Assembly: GCA_016706595.1 (NCBI GenBank)
Contig: JADJJH010000001.1
Location: 124,001 to 188,000 of the forward strand
Reading direction: 5' to 3'
From: Bacteroidota bacterium
GTDB lineage: Bacteria > Bacteroidota > Bacteroidia > Chitinophagales > Chitinophagaceae
Length of the DNA stretch: 64,000 bases
A program made the translations under genes and the position numbers. The notes beneath the pieces are model-generated. The model saw only the letters and a list, made by a program, of their open reading frames with translations. It searched no databases and was not told the DNA's origin. Shown here piece after piece: positions 1 through 10,410 of this stretch; position 1 is the first letter of the stretch; each line of letters starts with the position of its first letter.

Positions 1-2
1 GT

Positions 3-3000
3 GGAAGTAATGGATATAATATATCTTTTAATGGTACAGCAAGTATAGATCCAACAACTGTAGGCGAGGCATTACATTTTGATGGCGTAAACGATTTTGT
101 TAACATTAATAATTTATCTGCAACTACCAATTCAAACTATACCATTGAAGGTTGGTTCAAAACCTCATTAACCGGAGCTGTGCAAGATATCGTAAGCGGA
201 CATACACCCGGTAACTTATCGGTATTGGTTGTAGAGGTTCAAACCAATGGTACACTTCGTTTTTTACATCGAGTGCCTGCAGGTGGAAGCGGAGGAACTG
301 ATATCTATTCAGGAATAACTGTGAATGATGGAAATTGGCATCATTTCGCAGCGGTGCATGGCCCTGATCAAATGAAGTTATATGTTGATGGTAATTTACA
401 AGCACAAAGTTATTTTCCTGTGGTTTTGAGTCCAGAAACAATCAATGTTTTATTAGGGAAATTACACGATAACTCTCGATATTTTCAAGGCTCTATGGAT
501 GAAATTCGTTTTTGGAACAGGGCATTATGTCAGCTTGAAATTCAAAATAATATGAATTGCGAAATTGCTACAACTGGAAATGGATTAATTGCAAATTATC
601 ATTTTAATCATGGCTTTGCTTGGCAAAATAATGCAGGTATTACTTCTTTAATCGATGCAACAGGAAATGGATTTACGGGTACACTCAATAATTTTGCTTT
701 AACAGGTTCTACTTCAAATTGGGTGGCACCCGGTGGTGTAACAAGTGGTACAAATTGTGCTGCATATACAACACCTGAAATTAATGTTCAAGGAAATTTA
801 GTTACCATTTTTGATGGTGATAATACGCCCGCAATAAATGATTATACTTCATTTGCAAAAGTTCGGGTTGGAAAATCCAGAACAAGAACTTATACAATAT
901 TCAATTCAGGATCAAGTGTACTCAATATTAGCAGTTTGAGCTCGAATAATGCATTGTTTACTGTAAGCGCTTTAACACCTGCAAGTCCAATCGCGATAAA
1001 TTCTTCAGCAACTTTTACGGTTACCTTTTCGCCATTAGCCGTGGGTATTCAAAACGCAACAATCACTATTAATAATGATGATTGTGATGAAGCTTCTTAT
1101 GACTTTGCAATTACGGGAACAGGTGCTTTGTTTACAGCATTTTATGTTGATAGTACAGCACTTGGAAATAATGATGGGTCATCTTGGGTTGATGCGTTCA
1201 CAGATTTTCAAAGTGCATTAGCTCTTGCAGTGGTTAACGATAGTGTATTAGTAGCAAAAGGTACTTACAAACCAAGTGTAGGGCCTGGGTATTCAAGAAC
1301 TAAAACATTTAAATTAGCTGAAGGTGCTTTCTATTTTGGAGGATTCCCAAGTGGTGGAGGGAATTTTGCAAGTCGAGATTTTACGAACTATCGATCTATA
1401 TTTTCTGGAGATATTGGCATCGTAAATGATAGCACCGATAATTGCTTCACAGTAGTTGATGCAAGTAATTTAACTGGGGCAACTCGTTTAAGTGGCTTTA
1501 CTGTAGAACGCGGCATTGCCGACAGTGTTGATGCATTTGTGATGTATGGAAAATCAGGAGGAATTTATTTACATAATACGGGCGCGATTCGTTTAGATAC
1601 TGTAACCTTACGTAATAATTATGGACGGAGGGGCTCAGCAATTTATGCAGCTCAAACTGTAAATTGGAATGTTACTGGTTGTACTTTTCATCAAAATAAT
1701 AATGCCACTGCGGTTCACCTTGAAGGGAATTCTTCTGGGGTCTTTAATAATTGTACTTTCACAAATAATCAAGGCTTTAATGGTGGTGCATTGAGCTTAA
1801 ATGTGCTTAGCGCTACATTTACTTTTAACAATTGTACTTTTACAAATAATAGAGCAACTGGCTCAGGTGGCGGTGGCGCTGTAAATGGTGGCGCCTCGGT
1901 TTCCACTTTTAATAATTGTAGTTTCTCCAATAATACTTCACCAGCAGGACCTGGTGGCGCATTATATAAATTTTATAGCGGCTTACATACCTTTAACGAT
2001 TGTAGTTTTACAAATAACTCTTGCGGACCAGGTATGGGTGGTGGTGCCTTATGCAGCAGTCAGGGTGGTTTTGTATTAAACCGTTGTGTGTTTAGTCAAA
2101 ATTATGCAACTGCATCTTCCCCAAATACATCACATGCGGGTGCTTTATATAATAATGGAGGAACAACACAAATTAATAACTCAGTTTTTTGGGGTAATTA
2201 TACCCAGTTAGGATTAGGTGGTGCTGTATACAATAATACAGGGGGTACTGTGAACATTACAAATAGCTCATTTGCAAATAATAGTGCAGGAGGTTATAGT
2301 CAAGGTGGGGGAATAAACAATAACTCGACTTCGAATTCTACAATCAGCAATAGTATTTTTTGGAATAATAGCAGCAATGGGGGTGCCACAGGTTCTGCTT
2401 CTCAAATTGGTCATGGCTCTGGAACTTTAACAGTTACCAATACCATTTGGAAAGGGAATAATTCAGGCGGAACCATCTTGAATGCTGACCCGCTATTTGT
2501 AAACGCAGCATTAGGTAATCTTACATTGCAAGATTGTTCTCCAGCTATTGATACTGGCGCGAATAATTTATTAACTACAGATATTTTAGGGAATGCAAGA
2601 TCAGTGGATGTTTTGGCTGGCGGCTTGATAATAGATTTAGGTGCATATGAAAAACAAAGTGCTCCTTTAATTCCGGAAATTAATATCGAGGGGAATATGG
2701 TATCTATTGTTGATGGTGATAATACACCTGATTTAACAGACCACACCGATTTTTCAAATGTCCTTGTTGGAAATAACTTGGTTAGAACCTATACAATTCA
2801 AAATTCAGGTAATACTCCTTTAACAGTGTCAACCGTTAGCGTATCTGGTGGCAATGCATCCATGTTTACTGTTGGAAGTCTTACGCCTGCTTCGCCCATA
2901 CCTTCAGGAAACTCAGCCACCTTCACTGTAACCTTTACACCAAGTTCACTTGGCCTAAAAACTACTACCCTTCAAATTAATAATAATGATTGTAATGAAG

Positions 3001-6000
3001 CTGATTATAATGTTACTATTCAAGGAACAGGAACATGTGTAGCACCAACTATTACATGTCCAGCAAATCAAACTGCAAATACAACATCAACTACTTGCGA
3101 TGCAGTAGTAACTTATACTTCTTCATCAACAGGTATACCCGCACCCACTATTACCTATTCATTTAGTGGTGCAACAACTGGCAGTGGTTCTGGTAATGGA
3201 AGTGGAAGTACATTTAATATAGGAACTACAGTAGTTACTTTAACGGCAACCAATGCATGTACGCCAAATGCAAGTTGTTCATTTAATGTATCAGTAACGG
3301 ATAATACCCCACCAGTAATTACTTGTGCCTTACCTATTACGATTAACAACACACCGGGCCTGTGCACCGGTACTACTACATTAATTGCACCAACTGTAAG
3401 TGATAACTGTACTCAAGTTGTTGCCGGAAGTCAAACGTTCTCTTTTACAGGAGCAAGTCAGACTTTTACAGTTCCTGCAGGAGTTACTTCTATTACAGTT
3501 GATGCCGAAGGAGCACAGGGTGGAAATGCCGTTGGAAATGCCGTTGGTTGGTCAACTGGTCCTGTTAATCTAGCGGGTGGAAAGGGAGGTAGAGTACAAG
3601 CAACATACCCAGTAACTCCCGGAGCCACCATTGTTATTAATGTCGGAGGGCAGGGGACTGCTTCCGCAGGAGGATTTAATGGCGGAGGAAACCCGGCATC
3701 AGGCTGCACAGGAACTGAAGTTATATGGGCAGGAGGAGGAGGAGCTTCTGATCTTCGTATCGGAGGTACTGGTCTAGCTAACCGAGTCATCGTTGCAGGC
3801 GGTGGCGGTGGGTCAGCTGGTTCGGCTAATACTTATTTTGGTATAGGAGGTGTTGGAGGAGGTCTTACGGGTGGTAATGGTACCTTTACTGGAGGTGGTT
3901 GTATGTTTGGTTCAGGAGGGTCTCAATTAGCAGGAGGTGCACCGGGAAATAACTCATGTTGGTGTGGTACAGGAGCAGTAGCCTTGTCTGGTGCACTTGG
4001 TGTAGGTGCAAATTCTGTTTGTGCTCCTTCCGGACTAAGCACATGTTTGTGCAGCGGTACCGGATGTGTTTCCGGGGCAGGAGGAGGCGGGGGTTATTTT
4101 GGAGGTGGTTCGTCTCTTGCCGGCAGTGGAGCAGGTGGTGGAAGCAGCTTTACATCTAATTTATCTCTTGGTGTAATACATACTCAAGGCACAAGAACAG
4201 GAAGCGGTGTAGTTGTTATTTCATGGACTGGGAATACTAATCCAACCCTTACTAACAACAATGCCTCCGCAACTTATCCAATTGGCAACACCATTGTAAC
4301 CTGGACAGCCACCGATGCAAGCGGCAACACATCAACATGCAATCAAATGGTTACAGTTACCGATAATCAACTACCTACAATTACTTGCCCTGCAAATATT
4401 TCTGTAAACAATACACCTGGATTATGTAGTGCGGTAGTAACTTATTCTACTCCAATTGGTGCCGATAATTGTCCTGGTGCAACAACTGCACAAATAGCAG
4501 GTTTAGCGAGTGGTGCTTCATTTCCGGTAGGTGTAACAACCAATACATTTAGAGTAACCGATGCAAGTGGCAATACAGCAACATGTTCTTTCACAGTAAC
4601 AGTTACCGATAATCAATTACCAACTATCACTTGCCCTGCAAATATTTCCGTAAACAATACACCAGGTTTATGCAGTGCGGTAGTAACTTATACTGCACCA
4701 ATTGGTAGCGATAATTGCCCTGGTTCAATAACGGCACAAATAGCAGGTTTAGCAAGTGGCGCTTCTTATCCTGTAGGTGTAACAACTAATACCTTTAGGG
4801 TTACGGCTGCAAATGGTGCTATTGCAACTTGTTCATTTACAGTAACTGTAATCGATAATCAACTACCAACTATCACTTGCCCTGCAAATATTTCAGTAAA
4901 CAATACACCTGGATTATGCAGTGCAGTTGTAACTTATACTGCACCAACCGGTACTGATAATTGCCCTGGTTCAACAACAACACAAATAGCAGGTTTAGCT
5001 AGCGGTGCAAGCTTCCCGATTGGAACAACAACCAATACATTTAGAGTAACCGATGCAGCAGGTAATACAGCAACATGTTCTTTCATAGTAACAGTTACCG
5101 ATAATCAATTACCAACTATCACTTGCCCTGCAAATATTTCCGTAAACAATACACCAGGTTTATGCAGTGCTGTAGTAACTTATACTGCCCCAACAGGTAG
5201 CGATAATTGCCCTGGTTCAACAACGGCACAAATAGCAGGTTTAGCAAGTGGCGCTTCTTATCCTGTAGGTGTAACAACTAATACCTTTAGGGTTACGGCT
5301 GCAAATGGTGCTATTGCAACTTGTTCATTTACAGTAACTGTAATCGATAATCAACTACCAACTATCAGTTGCCCTGCAAATATTTCCGTAAACAATACAC
5401 CAGGTTTATGCAGTGCTGTAGTAACTTATACTGCACCAACAGGTAGCGATAATTGTCCTGGTTCAACAACGGCACAAATAGCAGGTTTAGCAAGTGGTGC
5501 AAGCTTCCCGATTGGAACAACAACCAATACATTTAGAGTAACAGATGCTGCAGGTAATACAGCAACATGTTCATTTACTGTAATTGTAACCGATAATCAA
5601 TTACCTACGATTACTTGTCCTGCAAATATTTCAGTAAACAACACGCCTGGTTTATGCAGTGCCGTAGTAAATTATTCATCACCAACTGTTTCAGACAATT
5701 GCCCTAATCCACCAAGTCCGGTTTTATTATCCGGTGGTGCTTCAGGTACTGCATTTTCAGTTGGAATAAATACGATAACTTATGGGGTTCCATATCAATC
5801 AAGTACTTATGATTTTAATGGACTTGTAGGTGGAAGTAGTATCAACGGTCAAGATGGATGGCTTGGACGTGCAGCTGGTCCCGGATTTACAAACATTAAT
5901 ACAATTCTTGTAAATAATACTTCACCTTATTCGAATCCTCAGGGTTCAGGTCTTGGACTTTTAGCAACAGGTATAGGTGGCAATCATACTTCATTTGCAA

Positions 6001-6497
6001 CACGAGTTGACAATGTAAATTTTTCGATACCGGATTTTGACCCTACCGGTGTGATGACGATCCAATTTGATGCACGTCAAACCTATTGGGGTAATTACTT
6101 TCAATTTGGATATGATCAAAATGCAAATGGACATTTAGTAGGTGCTAGTGAAATGTCATTTGGTGTGTATTATAGTATAGTGAGCAATAATATAACATTA
6201 TTAGGAACAGGTGGTTCGGTACTCGCGAGTGTTGCATCATCATCATATAGTTTAGATTCAAGATGGCGACAATTTAAATTAACTATCGATAAGAATGCAA
6301 ATGCAGGAGCCGGTAGCATTAGTTTAAGTTTTAGAGATGTTGCGAATAATGGCCCATGGATTAATGCAGCCGCATTACAAAATAAAATTGCAGGATTTAA
6401 TCCATTGGCTGCAGATGCATCTAATCCAATGGAAAAAGGGGGGGGGTTTTTGCGGGGGGGGGGGGAGATGAAAGGAAAATTTTTAATTCATTTTTAG
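3..6497 (+). CDS. Giant multidomain surface protein, segment 1 of 3 (5' end outside window)
   Basis: The frame is open from the window edge, so the true start lies upstream; the GTG at 180 sits inside a LamG domain and is not credible. Domains in order (nt): LamG/concanavalin-like fold (3-560), choice-of-anchor-D type domain (775-1125), a right-handed beta-helix with PMP-like FTNN..GGAL repeats (1135-2650), a second anchor-D domain (2675-3035), then HYR units from 3045. A glycine-rich domain is spliced into the second HYR unit (3411-4240), and a jelly-roll-like domain begins at about 5800 inside the eighth. Seen: HYR signature ITCPANI..NNTPG..C and DNCPG. Known: HYR, LamG and anchor-D domains are typical of secreted Bacteroidota adhesins. 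The reading frame collapses at the poly-G stretch from 6438, and the last roughly 20 codons are junk. The HYR series resumes in another frame at 6505, so this is one piece of a larger gene. Confidence 0.85.
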   Translation, partial: GSNGYNISFNGTASIDPTTVGEALHFDGVNDFVNINNLSATTNSNYTIEGWFKTSLTGAVQDIVSGHTPGNLSVLVVEVQTNGTLRFLHRVPAGGSGGTDIYSGITVNDGNWHHFAAVHGPDQMKLYVDGNLQAQSYFPVVLSPETINVLLGKLHDNSRYFQGSMDEIRFWNRALCQLEIQNNMNCEIATTGNGLIANYHFNHGFAWQNNAGITSLIDATGNGFTGTLNNFALTGSTSNWVAPGGVTSGTNCAAYTTPEINVQGNLVTIFDGDNTPAINDYTSFAKVRVGKSRTRTYTIFNSGSSVLNISSLSSNNALFTVSALTPASPIAINSSATFTVTFSPLAVGIQNATITINNDDCDEASYDFAITGTGALFTAFYVDSTALGNNDGSSWVDAFTDFQSALALAVVNDSVLVAKGTYKPSVGPGYSRTKTFKLAEGAFYFGGFPSGGGNFASRDFTNYRSIFSGDIGIVNDSTDNCFTVVDASNLTGATRLSGFTVERGIADSVDAFVMYGKSGGIYLHNTGAIRLDTVTLRNNYGRRGSAIYAAQTVNWNVTGCTFHQNNNATAVHLEGNSSGVFNNCTFTNNQGFNGGALSLNVLSATFTFNNCTFTNNRATGSGGGGAVNGGASVSTFNNCSFSNNTSPAGPGGALYKFYSGLHTFNDCSFTNNSCGPGMGGGALCSSQGGFVLNRCVFSQNYATASSPNTSHAGALYNNGGTTQINNSVFWGNYTQLGLGGAVYNNTGGTVNITNSSFANNSAGGYSQGGGINNNSTSNSTISNSIFWNNSSNGGATGSASQIGHGSGTLTVTNTIWKGNNSGGTILNADPLFVNAALGNLTLQDCSPAIDTGANNLLTTDILGNARSVDVLAGGLIIDLGAYEKQSAPLIPEINIEGNMVSIVDGDNTPDLTDHTDFSNVLVGNNLVRTYTIQNSGNTPLTVSTVSVSGGNASMFTVGSLTPASPIPSGNSATFTVTFTPSSLGLKTTTLQINNNDCNEADYNVTIQGTGTCVAPTITCPANQTANTTSTTCDAVVTYTSSSTGIPAPTITYSFSGATTGSGSGNGSGSTFNIGTTVVTLTATNACTPNASCSFNVSVTDNTPPVITCALPITINNTPGLCTGTTTLIAPTVSDNCTQVVAGSQTFSFTGASQTFTVPAGVTSITVDAEGAQGGNAVGNAVGWSTGPVNLAGGKGGRVQATYPVTPGATIVINVGGQGTASAGGFNGGGNPASGCTGTEVIWAGGGGASDLRIGGTGLANRVIVAGGGGGSAGSANTYFGIGGVGGGLTGGNGTFTGGGCMFGSGGSQLAGGAPGNNSCWCGTGAVALSGALGVGANSVCAPSGLSTCLCSGTGCVSGAGGGGGYFGGGSSLAGSGAGGGSSFTSNLSLGVIHTQGTRTGSGVVVISWTGNTNPTLTNNNASATYPIGNTIVTWTATDASGNTSTCNQMVTVTDNQLPTITCPANISVNNTPGLCSAVVTYSTPIGADNCPGATTAQIAGLASGASFPVGVTTNTFRVTDASGNTATCSFTVTVTDNQLPTITCPANISVNNTPGLCSAVVTYTAPIGSDNCPGSITAQIAGLASGASYPVGVTTNTFRVTAANGAIATCSFTVTVIDNQLPTITCPANISVNNTPGLCSAVVTYTAPTGTDNCPGSTTTQIAGLASGASFPIGTTTNTFRVTDAAGNTATCSFIVTVTDNQLPTITCPANISVNNTPGLCSAVVTYTAPTGSDNCPGSTTAQIAGLASGASYPVGVTTNTFRVTAANGAIATCSFTVTVIDNQLPTISCPANISVNNTPGLCSAVVTYTAPTGSDNCPGSTTAQIAGLASGASFPIGTTTNTFRVTDAAGNTATCSFTVIVTDNQLPTITCPANISVNNTPGLCSAVVNYSSPTVSDNCPNPPSPVLLSGGASGTAFSVGINTITYGVPYQSSTYDFNGLVGGSSINGQDGWLGRAAGPGFTNINTILVNNTSPYSNPQGSGLGLLATGIGGNHTSFATRVDNVNFSIPDFDPTGVMTIQFDARQTYWGNYFQFGYDQNANGHLVGASEMSFGVYYSIVSNNITLLGTGGSVLASVASSSYSLDSRWRQFKLTIDKNANAGAGSISLSFRDVANNGPWINAAALQNKIAGFNPLAADASNPMEKGGGFLRGGGEMKGKFLIHF
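4375..5616 (+). repeat. Tandem HYR-coding repeats, block 1
   Basis: Five consecutive 243-246 bp units, each coding one HYR domain of about 81 residues. Neighbouring copies share long identical stretches at DNA level, including the stretch coding CPANISVNNTPGLCSAVV. Two units carry the variant VTAANGAIATC in place of VTDAAGNTATC, so units 2 and 4 are closer to each other than to their neighbours, which suggests duplication of a two-unit block. Confidence 0.85.
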
Positions 6498-6504
6498 AAT
6501 ATAA
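6438..6504. other. Poly-G low-complexity junction inside the giant surface gene
   Basis: Runs of 9 G (6438-6446) and 12 G (6454-6465) sit in about 67 bases that match neither the jelly-roll domain before nor the HYR domain after. The frame changes across it from that of segment 1 to that of segments 2 and 3. All three frames stop in or just after the stretch (TGA at 6469, TAG at 6495, TAA at 6502 and 6521), so no change in G number could rejoin the flanking ORFs. Most likely a sequencing or assembly artefact (dark-cycle poly-G); a genuine insertion cannot be excluded. Confidence 0.7.
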
Positions 6505-9500
6505 ATGTGTTCATTTGATGTAACGGTTTCAGATAATGAAATGCCAAGCATAACTTGTCCTGCAAATATTTCAGTAAACAATACACCTGGATTATGCAGT
6601 GCAGTTGTAACTTATACTGCACCAACCGGTACCGATAATTGCCCTGGTGCAACAACGTTACAAATAGCAGGTTTAGCCAGCGGTGCAAGCTTCCCGATTG
6701 GAACAACAACCAATACTTTTAGAGTAACCGATGCAGCAGGTAATACAGCAACATGTTCTTTCACTGTTACGGTTACTGATAATCAATTACCAACGATTAC
6801 TTGTCCTGCAAATATTTCAGTAAACAATACACCTGGATTATGCAGTGCAGTTGTAACATATACTGCACCAACCGGTACCGATAATTGCCCTGGTTCAACA
6901 ACGATACAAACAGCAGGTTTAGCCAGTGGTGCAAGCTTCCCGGTTGGAACAACAACCAATACATTTAGAGTAACCGATGCAGCAGGTAATACAGCAACAT
7001 GTTCTTTCACTGTTACGGTTACAGATAATCAATTACCAACGATTACTTGTCCTGCAAATATTTCAGTAAACAACACACCTGGATTATGCAGTGCTGTAGT
7101 CACTTATACTGCACCAACCGGTACTGATAATTGCCCTGGTTCAACAACAACACAAATAGTAGGTTTCGCAAGTGGTGCAAGCTTCCCGGTTGGAACAACA
7201 ACCAATACTTTTAGAGTAACTGATGCAGCAGGTAATACAGCCACATGTTCATTTACTGTTACGGTTACTGATAATCAATTGCCAACGATTACTTGTCCTG
7301 CAAATATTTCAGTAAACAACACACCTGGTTTATGCAGTGCGGTAGTTACTTATGCTGCACCAACTGGTACAGATAATTGCCCTGGTTCAACAACAATACA
7401 AATAGCAGGTTTAGTCAGCGGTGCAACTTTCCCGATTGGAACAACAACCAATACTTTTAGAGTAACTGATGCAGCAGGTAATACGGCAACATGTTCATTT
7501 ACTGTAACTGTCACCGATAATCAATCACCAACCATTACTTGTCCTGCAAATGTTTCAGTAAACAGTACACCTAGTTTATGCAGTGCTGTAGTCACTTACG
7601 CAGCACCAATTGGCACCGATAATTGCCCTGGTGCAACAACAACACAAACCTCAGGTTTAGCAAGTGGTTCAGCCTTCCCGGTTGGAACAACAACGAATAC
7701 ATTTATGGTTACTGATGCAGCAGGTAATACGGCAACATGTTCATTTGCCATTACCGTAATTGATAATGAATTACCATCTATTATTTGCCCAGGTAATATT
7801 TCACTAAATAATGATTATAATGTTTGTGGAGCTGTTGTTAGTTTACCAATTTCAGTAAACGATAACTGCACAGTTTCATCCGCGACGTATAATCAATCAA
7901 AAAAAATAACTAACCCGGCACTCTCTTTAAATAATACTATTGAATTTAGTACCGTCGGAATTCCAACGGGTGATGGTACACTCACTTTTAAAGCATTTGG
8001 CGATTTAAATGCATCGGATGAGTTTTGGACCTTATTCGGAGAGGGCGCAAATAATCTTGTTTTATTAGGTGGCGGTAATAATGGCTCAAGCGAATGTGGC
8101 ACTACCTTATCAGTAAACATCCCAATTTCTCAAGCATTAATTTCATCATGGGTAGCAGATGGTGTGATTCGGTTCAATGTAAAGGGGGCATCAGGAATTA
8201 ATACCTTACTTTGTTCATCAAACGATTCAATTCATATCACCTTAACCTATCCTTATAGTCTTATAATAACCCAAACAACAGGCTTATCGTCAGAGTCAAT
8301 TTTCCCGGTAGGGACCACAACTAATACTTTTATGGTTACCGATTTAGCAGGAAATACCTCAACATGTAGCCAAACTGTTACTGTTACCGATACGCAAGCA
8401 CCTGAAATTATTTCAGGTAATCTTGTGAATGAATATCAATTTTCTTCACAAAGTGGTGTTGCACTTGAGGATTTGGCTAATGGTGCTACCTTGCTTTTGG
8501 GGACTGGACTTGATGATGCCTCGTCTTTACCTATCCCATTACCTTTCAGTTTTGTGTATAATGCTGCATTGCAAACTAAGTTTTCCGTATCTACCAATGC
8601 ATTAGTAGGCTTTGGTAATACGCCTGTTTCAACTGCTTTCAATAATCAGACGTCAGCATCGATTCATAATGTATTATATGCTTATTGGGATGATTTGCAT
8701 ACAGCAAATAATGGGTCAATTTCTTATAAGGTAGTTGGCTCAGCACCTTATCGTAAGTTAGTTATAGAATGGAAGGTTAGAAATTTATCTAATGATGGAG
8801 GAGCGGGCTTTACCAAAACCATCCAAGCTTGGCTATTTGAAGGTACGAATGTGATTCAATACGTTTATGGAAATGGAACAAACAGTGGTGGTAATGGTTC
8901 AACCATTGGATTGCGTGGAAGCACTGCTGCTAATTTTAATGAAGTAACAACCACTACACAAACAAATTCAATTATCACATCTAACGATGTAAATGTAACA
9001 TGGCCGGGTTCTGGCACGTCTTATATTTTTACCCCTAGTGTTGCTTGTCCTAGTAATATTACTGCACAAAATGCGCCAGGTTCTTGTGATACCGTTATTA
9101 CATGGGTACCACCTAATGCAGCAGACAATTGCGGAATGGCCTCTTTTGTTAGTTCTCATTCACCCGGTTCAAGTTTTCCAGTAGGTATTACTACGGTTGT
9201 ATATACTGCGACAGATGTCAATGGCAATACGGCAACATGTTCATTTACGGTAATGGTTACCGATAGTCAATTACCAACGATTACTTGTCCGGCAAATGTT
9301 TCAGTAAGCAATGATCCAGGAAATTGCAGTGCCGTGGTAACTTATACAGCACCAGTTGGTACCGATAATTGCCCTGCTGCAACAACAGCACAAATAGCAG
9401 GTTTAGCTAGTGGAGCAACTTTTCCGATTGGAACAACAACCAATACATTTAGAGTCACAGATGCAGCAGGTAATACCGCGACATGTTCATTCACAGTAAT

Positions 9501-10350
9501 AGTTATTGATAACGAATTACCAAGTATCACTTGTCCTGCAAATATTTCGGTGAATAATGATCCAGGAAATTGCAGTGCAGTGGCAACTTATACAGCACCA
9601 GTTGGTACCGATAATTGCCCTGCTGCAACAACAGCACAAATAGCAGGTTTAGCTAGTGGAGCAACTTTTCCGATTGGAACAACAACCAATACATTTAGAG
9701 TCACTGATGCAGCAGGTAATACGGCAACATGTTCTTTCACAGTAACAGTTATCGATAACGAATTGCCAAGTATCACTTGTCCTGCAAATATTTCGGTGAA
9801 TAATGATCCAGGAAATTGCAGTGCCGTGGCAACTTATACAGCACCAGTTGGTACCGATAATTGCCCTGCTGCAACAACAACACAAATAGCAGGTTTAGCA
9901 AGTGGAGCAACTTTCCCGATTGGAACAACAACCAATACATTTAGAATCACTGATGCAGTAGGTAATACGGCAACATGTTCATTCACAGTAACAGTTATCG
10001 ATAACGAATTGCCAAGTATCTCTTGTCCTTCAAATATTTCGGTGAATAATGATCCAGGAAATTGCAGTGCAGTGGCAACTTATACAGCACCAATTGGCAC
10101 CGATAATTGCCCTGGTTCAACAACCATTCAAACATCGGGTTTAGCAAGTGGTTCAGCTTTCCCTGTTGGTGTAACTACCAATACATTTAAAGTAACTGAT
10201 GCGGCAGGCAATACAGCAACGTGCTCATTTACAGTAACTGTAAATGATACTCAAGCACCAACGATTGCTTGTCATACGAATGTTTCGGTAAATAATGATT
10301 TAGGTGCTTGCGGTGCGGTAGTTACTTTCTTACAATTAATAACATCTTAA
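6505..10350 (+). CDS. Giant multidomain surface protein, segment 2 of 3
   Basis: The listed start codon is only the first ATG after the poly-G junction; it reads straight into the tail of an interrupted HYR unit (CSFDVTVSD), so this is an internal piece, not an independent gene. It holds twelve HYR units, the last cut short. Two foreign domains interrupt them: one of about 130 residues directly after a DNC motif (7870-8265), and a beta-sandwich type domain of about 210 residues (8410-9040) between the start of one unit and its ACPSNI. Units around 9270-10250 carry the variant NNDPGNCSAV in place of NNTPGLCSAV. The ORF ends at a TAA that falls where the conserved Asp of DNC should be. After that stop the same frame is open into segment 3, so segments 2 and 3 differ by one stop codon only. 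Confidence 0.82.
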   Translation: MCSFDVTVSDNEMPSITCPANISVNNTPGLCSAVVTYTAPTGTDNCPGATTLQIAGLASGASFPIGTTTNTFRVTDAAGNTATCSFTVTVTDNQLPTITCPANISVNNTPGLCSAVVTYTAPTGTDNCPGSTTIQTAGLASGASFPVGTTTNTFRVTDAAGNTATCSFTVTVTDNQLPTITCPANISVNNTPGLCSAVVTYTAPTGTDNCPGSTTTQIVGFASGASFPVGTTTNTFRVTDAAGNTATCSFTVTVTDNQLPTITCPANISVNNTPGLCSAVVTYAAPTGTDNCPGSTTIQIAGLVSGATFPIGTTTNTFRVTDAAGNTATCSFTVTVTDNQSPTITCPANVSVNSTPSLCSAVVTYAAPIGTDNCPGATTTQTSGLASGSAFPVGTTTNTFMVTDAAGNTATCSFAITVIDNELPSIICPGNISLNNDYNVCGAVVSLPISVNDNCTVSSATYNQSKKITNPALSLNNTIEFSTVGIPTGDGTLTFKAFGDLNASDEFWTLFGEGANNLVLLGGGNNGSSECGTTLSVNIPISQALISSWVADGVIRFNVKGASGINTLLCSSNDSIHITLTYPYSLIITQTTGLSSESIFPVGTTTNTFMVTDLAGNTSTCSQTVTVTDTQAPEIISGNLVNEYQFSSQSGVALEDLANGATLLLGTGLDDASSLPIPLPFSFVYNAALQTKFSVSTNALVGFGNTPVSTAFNNQTSASIHNVLYAYWDDLHTANNGSISYKVVGSAPYRKLVIEWKVRNLSNDGGAGFTKTIQAWLFEGTNVIQYVYGNGTNSGGNGSTIGLRGSTAANFNEVTTTTQTNSIITSNDVNVTWPGSGTSYIFTPSVACPSNITAQNAPGSCDTVITWVPPNAADNCGMASFVSSHSPGSSFPVGITTVVYTATDVNGNTATCSFTVMVTDSQLPTITCPANVSVSNDPGNCSAVVTYTAPVGTDNCPAATTAQIAGLASGATFPIGTTTNTFRVTDAAGNTATCSFTVIVIDNELPSITCPANISVNNDPGNCSAVATYTAPVGTDNCPAATTAQIAGLASGATFPIGTTTNTFRVTDAAGNTATCSFTVTVIDNELPSITCPANISVNNDPGNCSAVATYTAPVGTDNCPAATTTQIAGLASGATFPIGTTTNTFRITDAVGNTATCSFTVTVIDNELPSISCPSNISVNNDPGNCSAVATYTAPIGTDNCPGSTTIQTSGLASGSAFPVGVTTNTFKVTDAAGNTATCSFTVTVNDTQAPTIACHTNVSVNNDLGACGAVVTFLQLITS
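6540..7780 (+). repeat. Tandem HYR-coding repeats, block 2
   Basis: Five units of about 246 bp coding near-identical HYR domains. This block is most like the units just before the jelly-roll domain in segment 1, which supports the view that the two segments belong to one gene. Confidence 0.85.
9268..10248 (+). repeat. Tandem HYR-coding repeats, block 3
   Basis: Four units of 246 bp with the NNDPGNC variant. Adjacent copies are nearly identical in DNA over most of their length, which points to recent local duplication. Confidence 0.83.
10348..10350 (+). other. Single in-frame stop splitting segments 2 and 3
   Basis: TAA in the HYR frame, followed by AAT TGT (Asn-Cys) and 60 nt of open frame up to the ATG at 10411. 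By comparison with other units the stop takes the place of Asp in DNC. GAT or GAC to TAA needs two base changes, so a simple point error is not the only option. The codons after it code a domain inserted in the HYR unit, which resumes with TGLASGS at about 10905. Confidence 0.8.
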
Positions 10351-10410
10351 AATTGTTCTTATCATAATTATACTCTCACACAAAGTACATCACAAATTAT
10401 TATAGGATCT

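Noticed and set aside
3458..3790. Proline-rich minus-strand ORF of 110 codons
   Set aside because: It is the complement of the glycine-rich domain; Gly codons read as Pro and Ala on the other strand.
6438..6465. Poly-G as a phase-variation switch
   Set aside because: No number of G restores an open frame into the downstream segment, because each frame has a stop before it.
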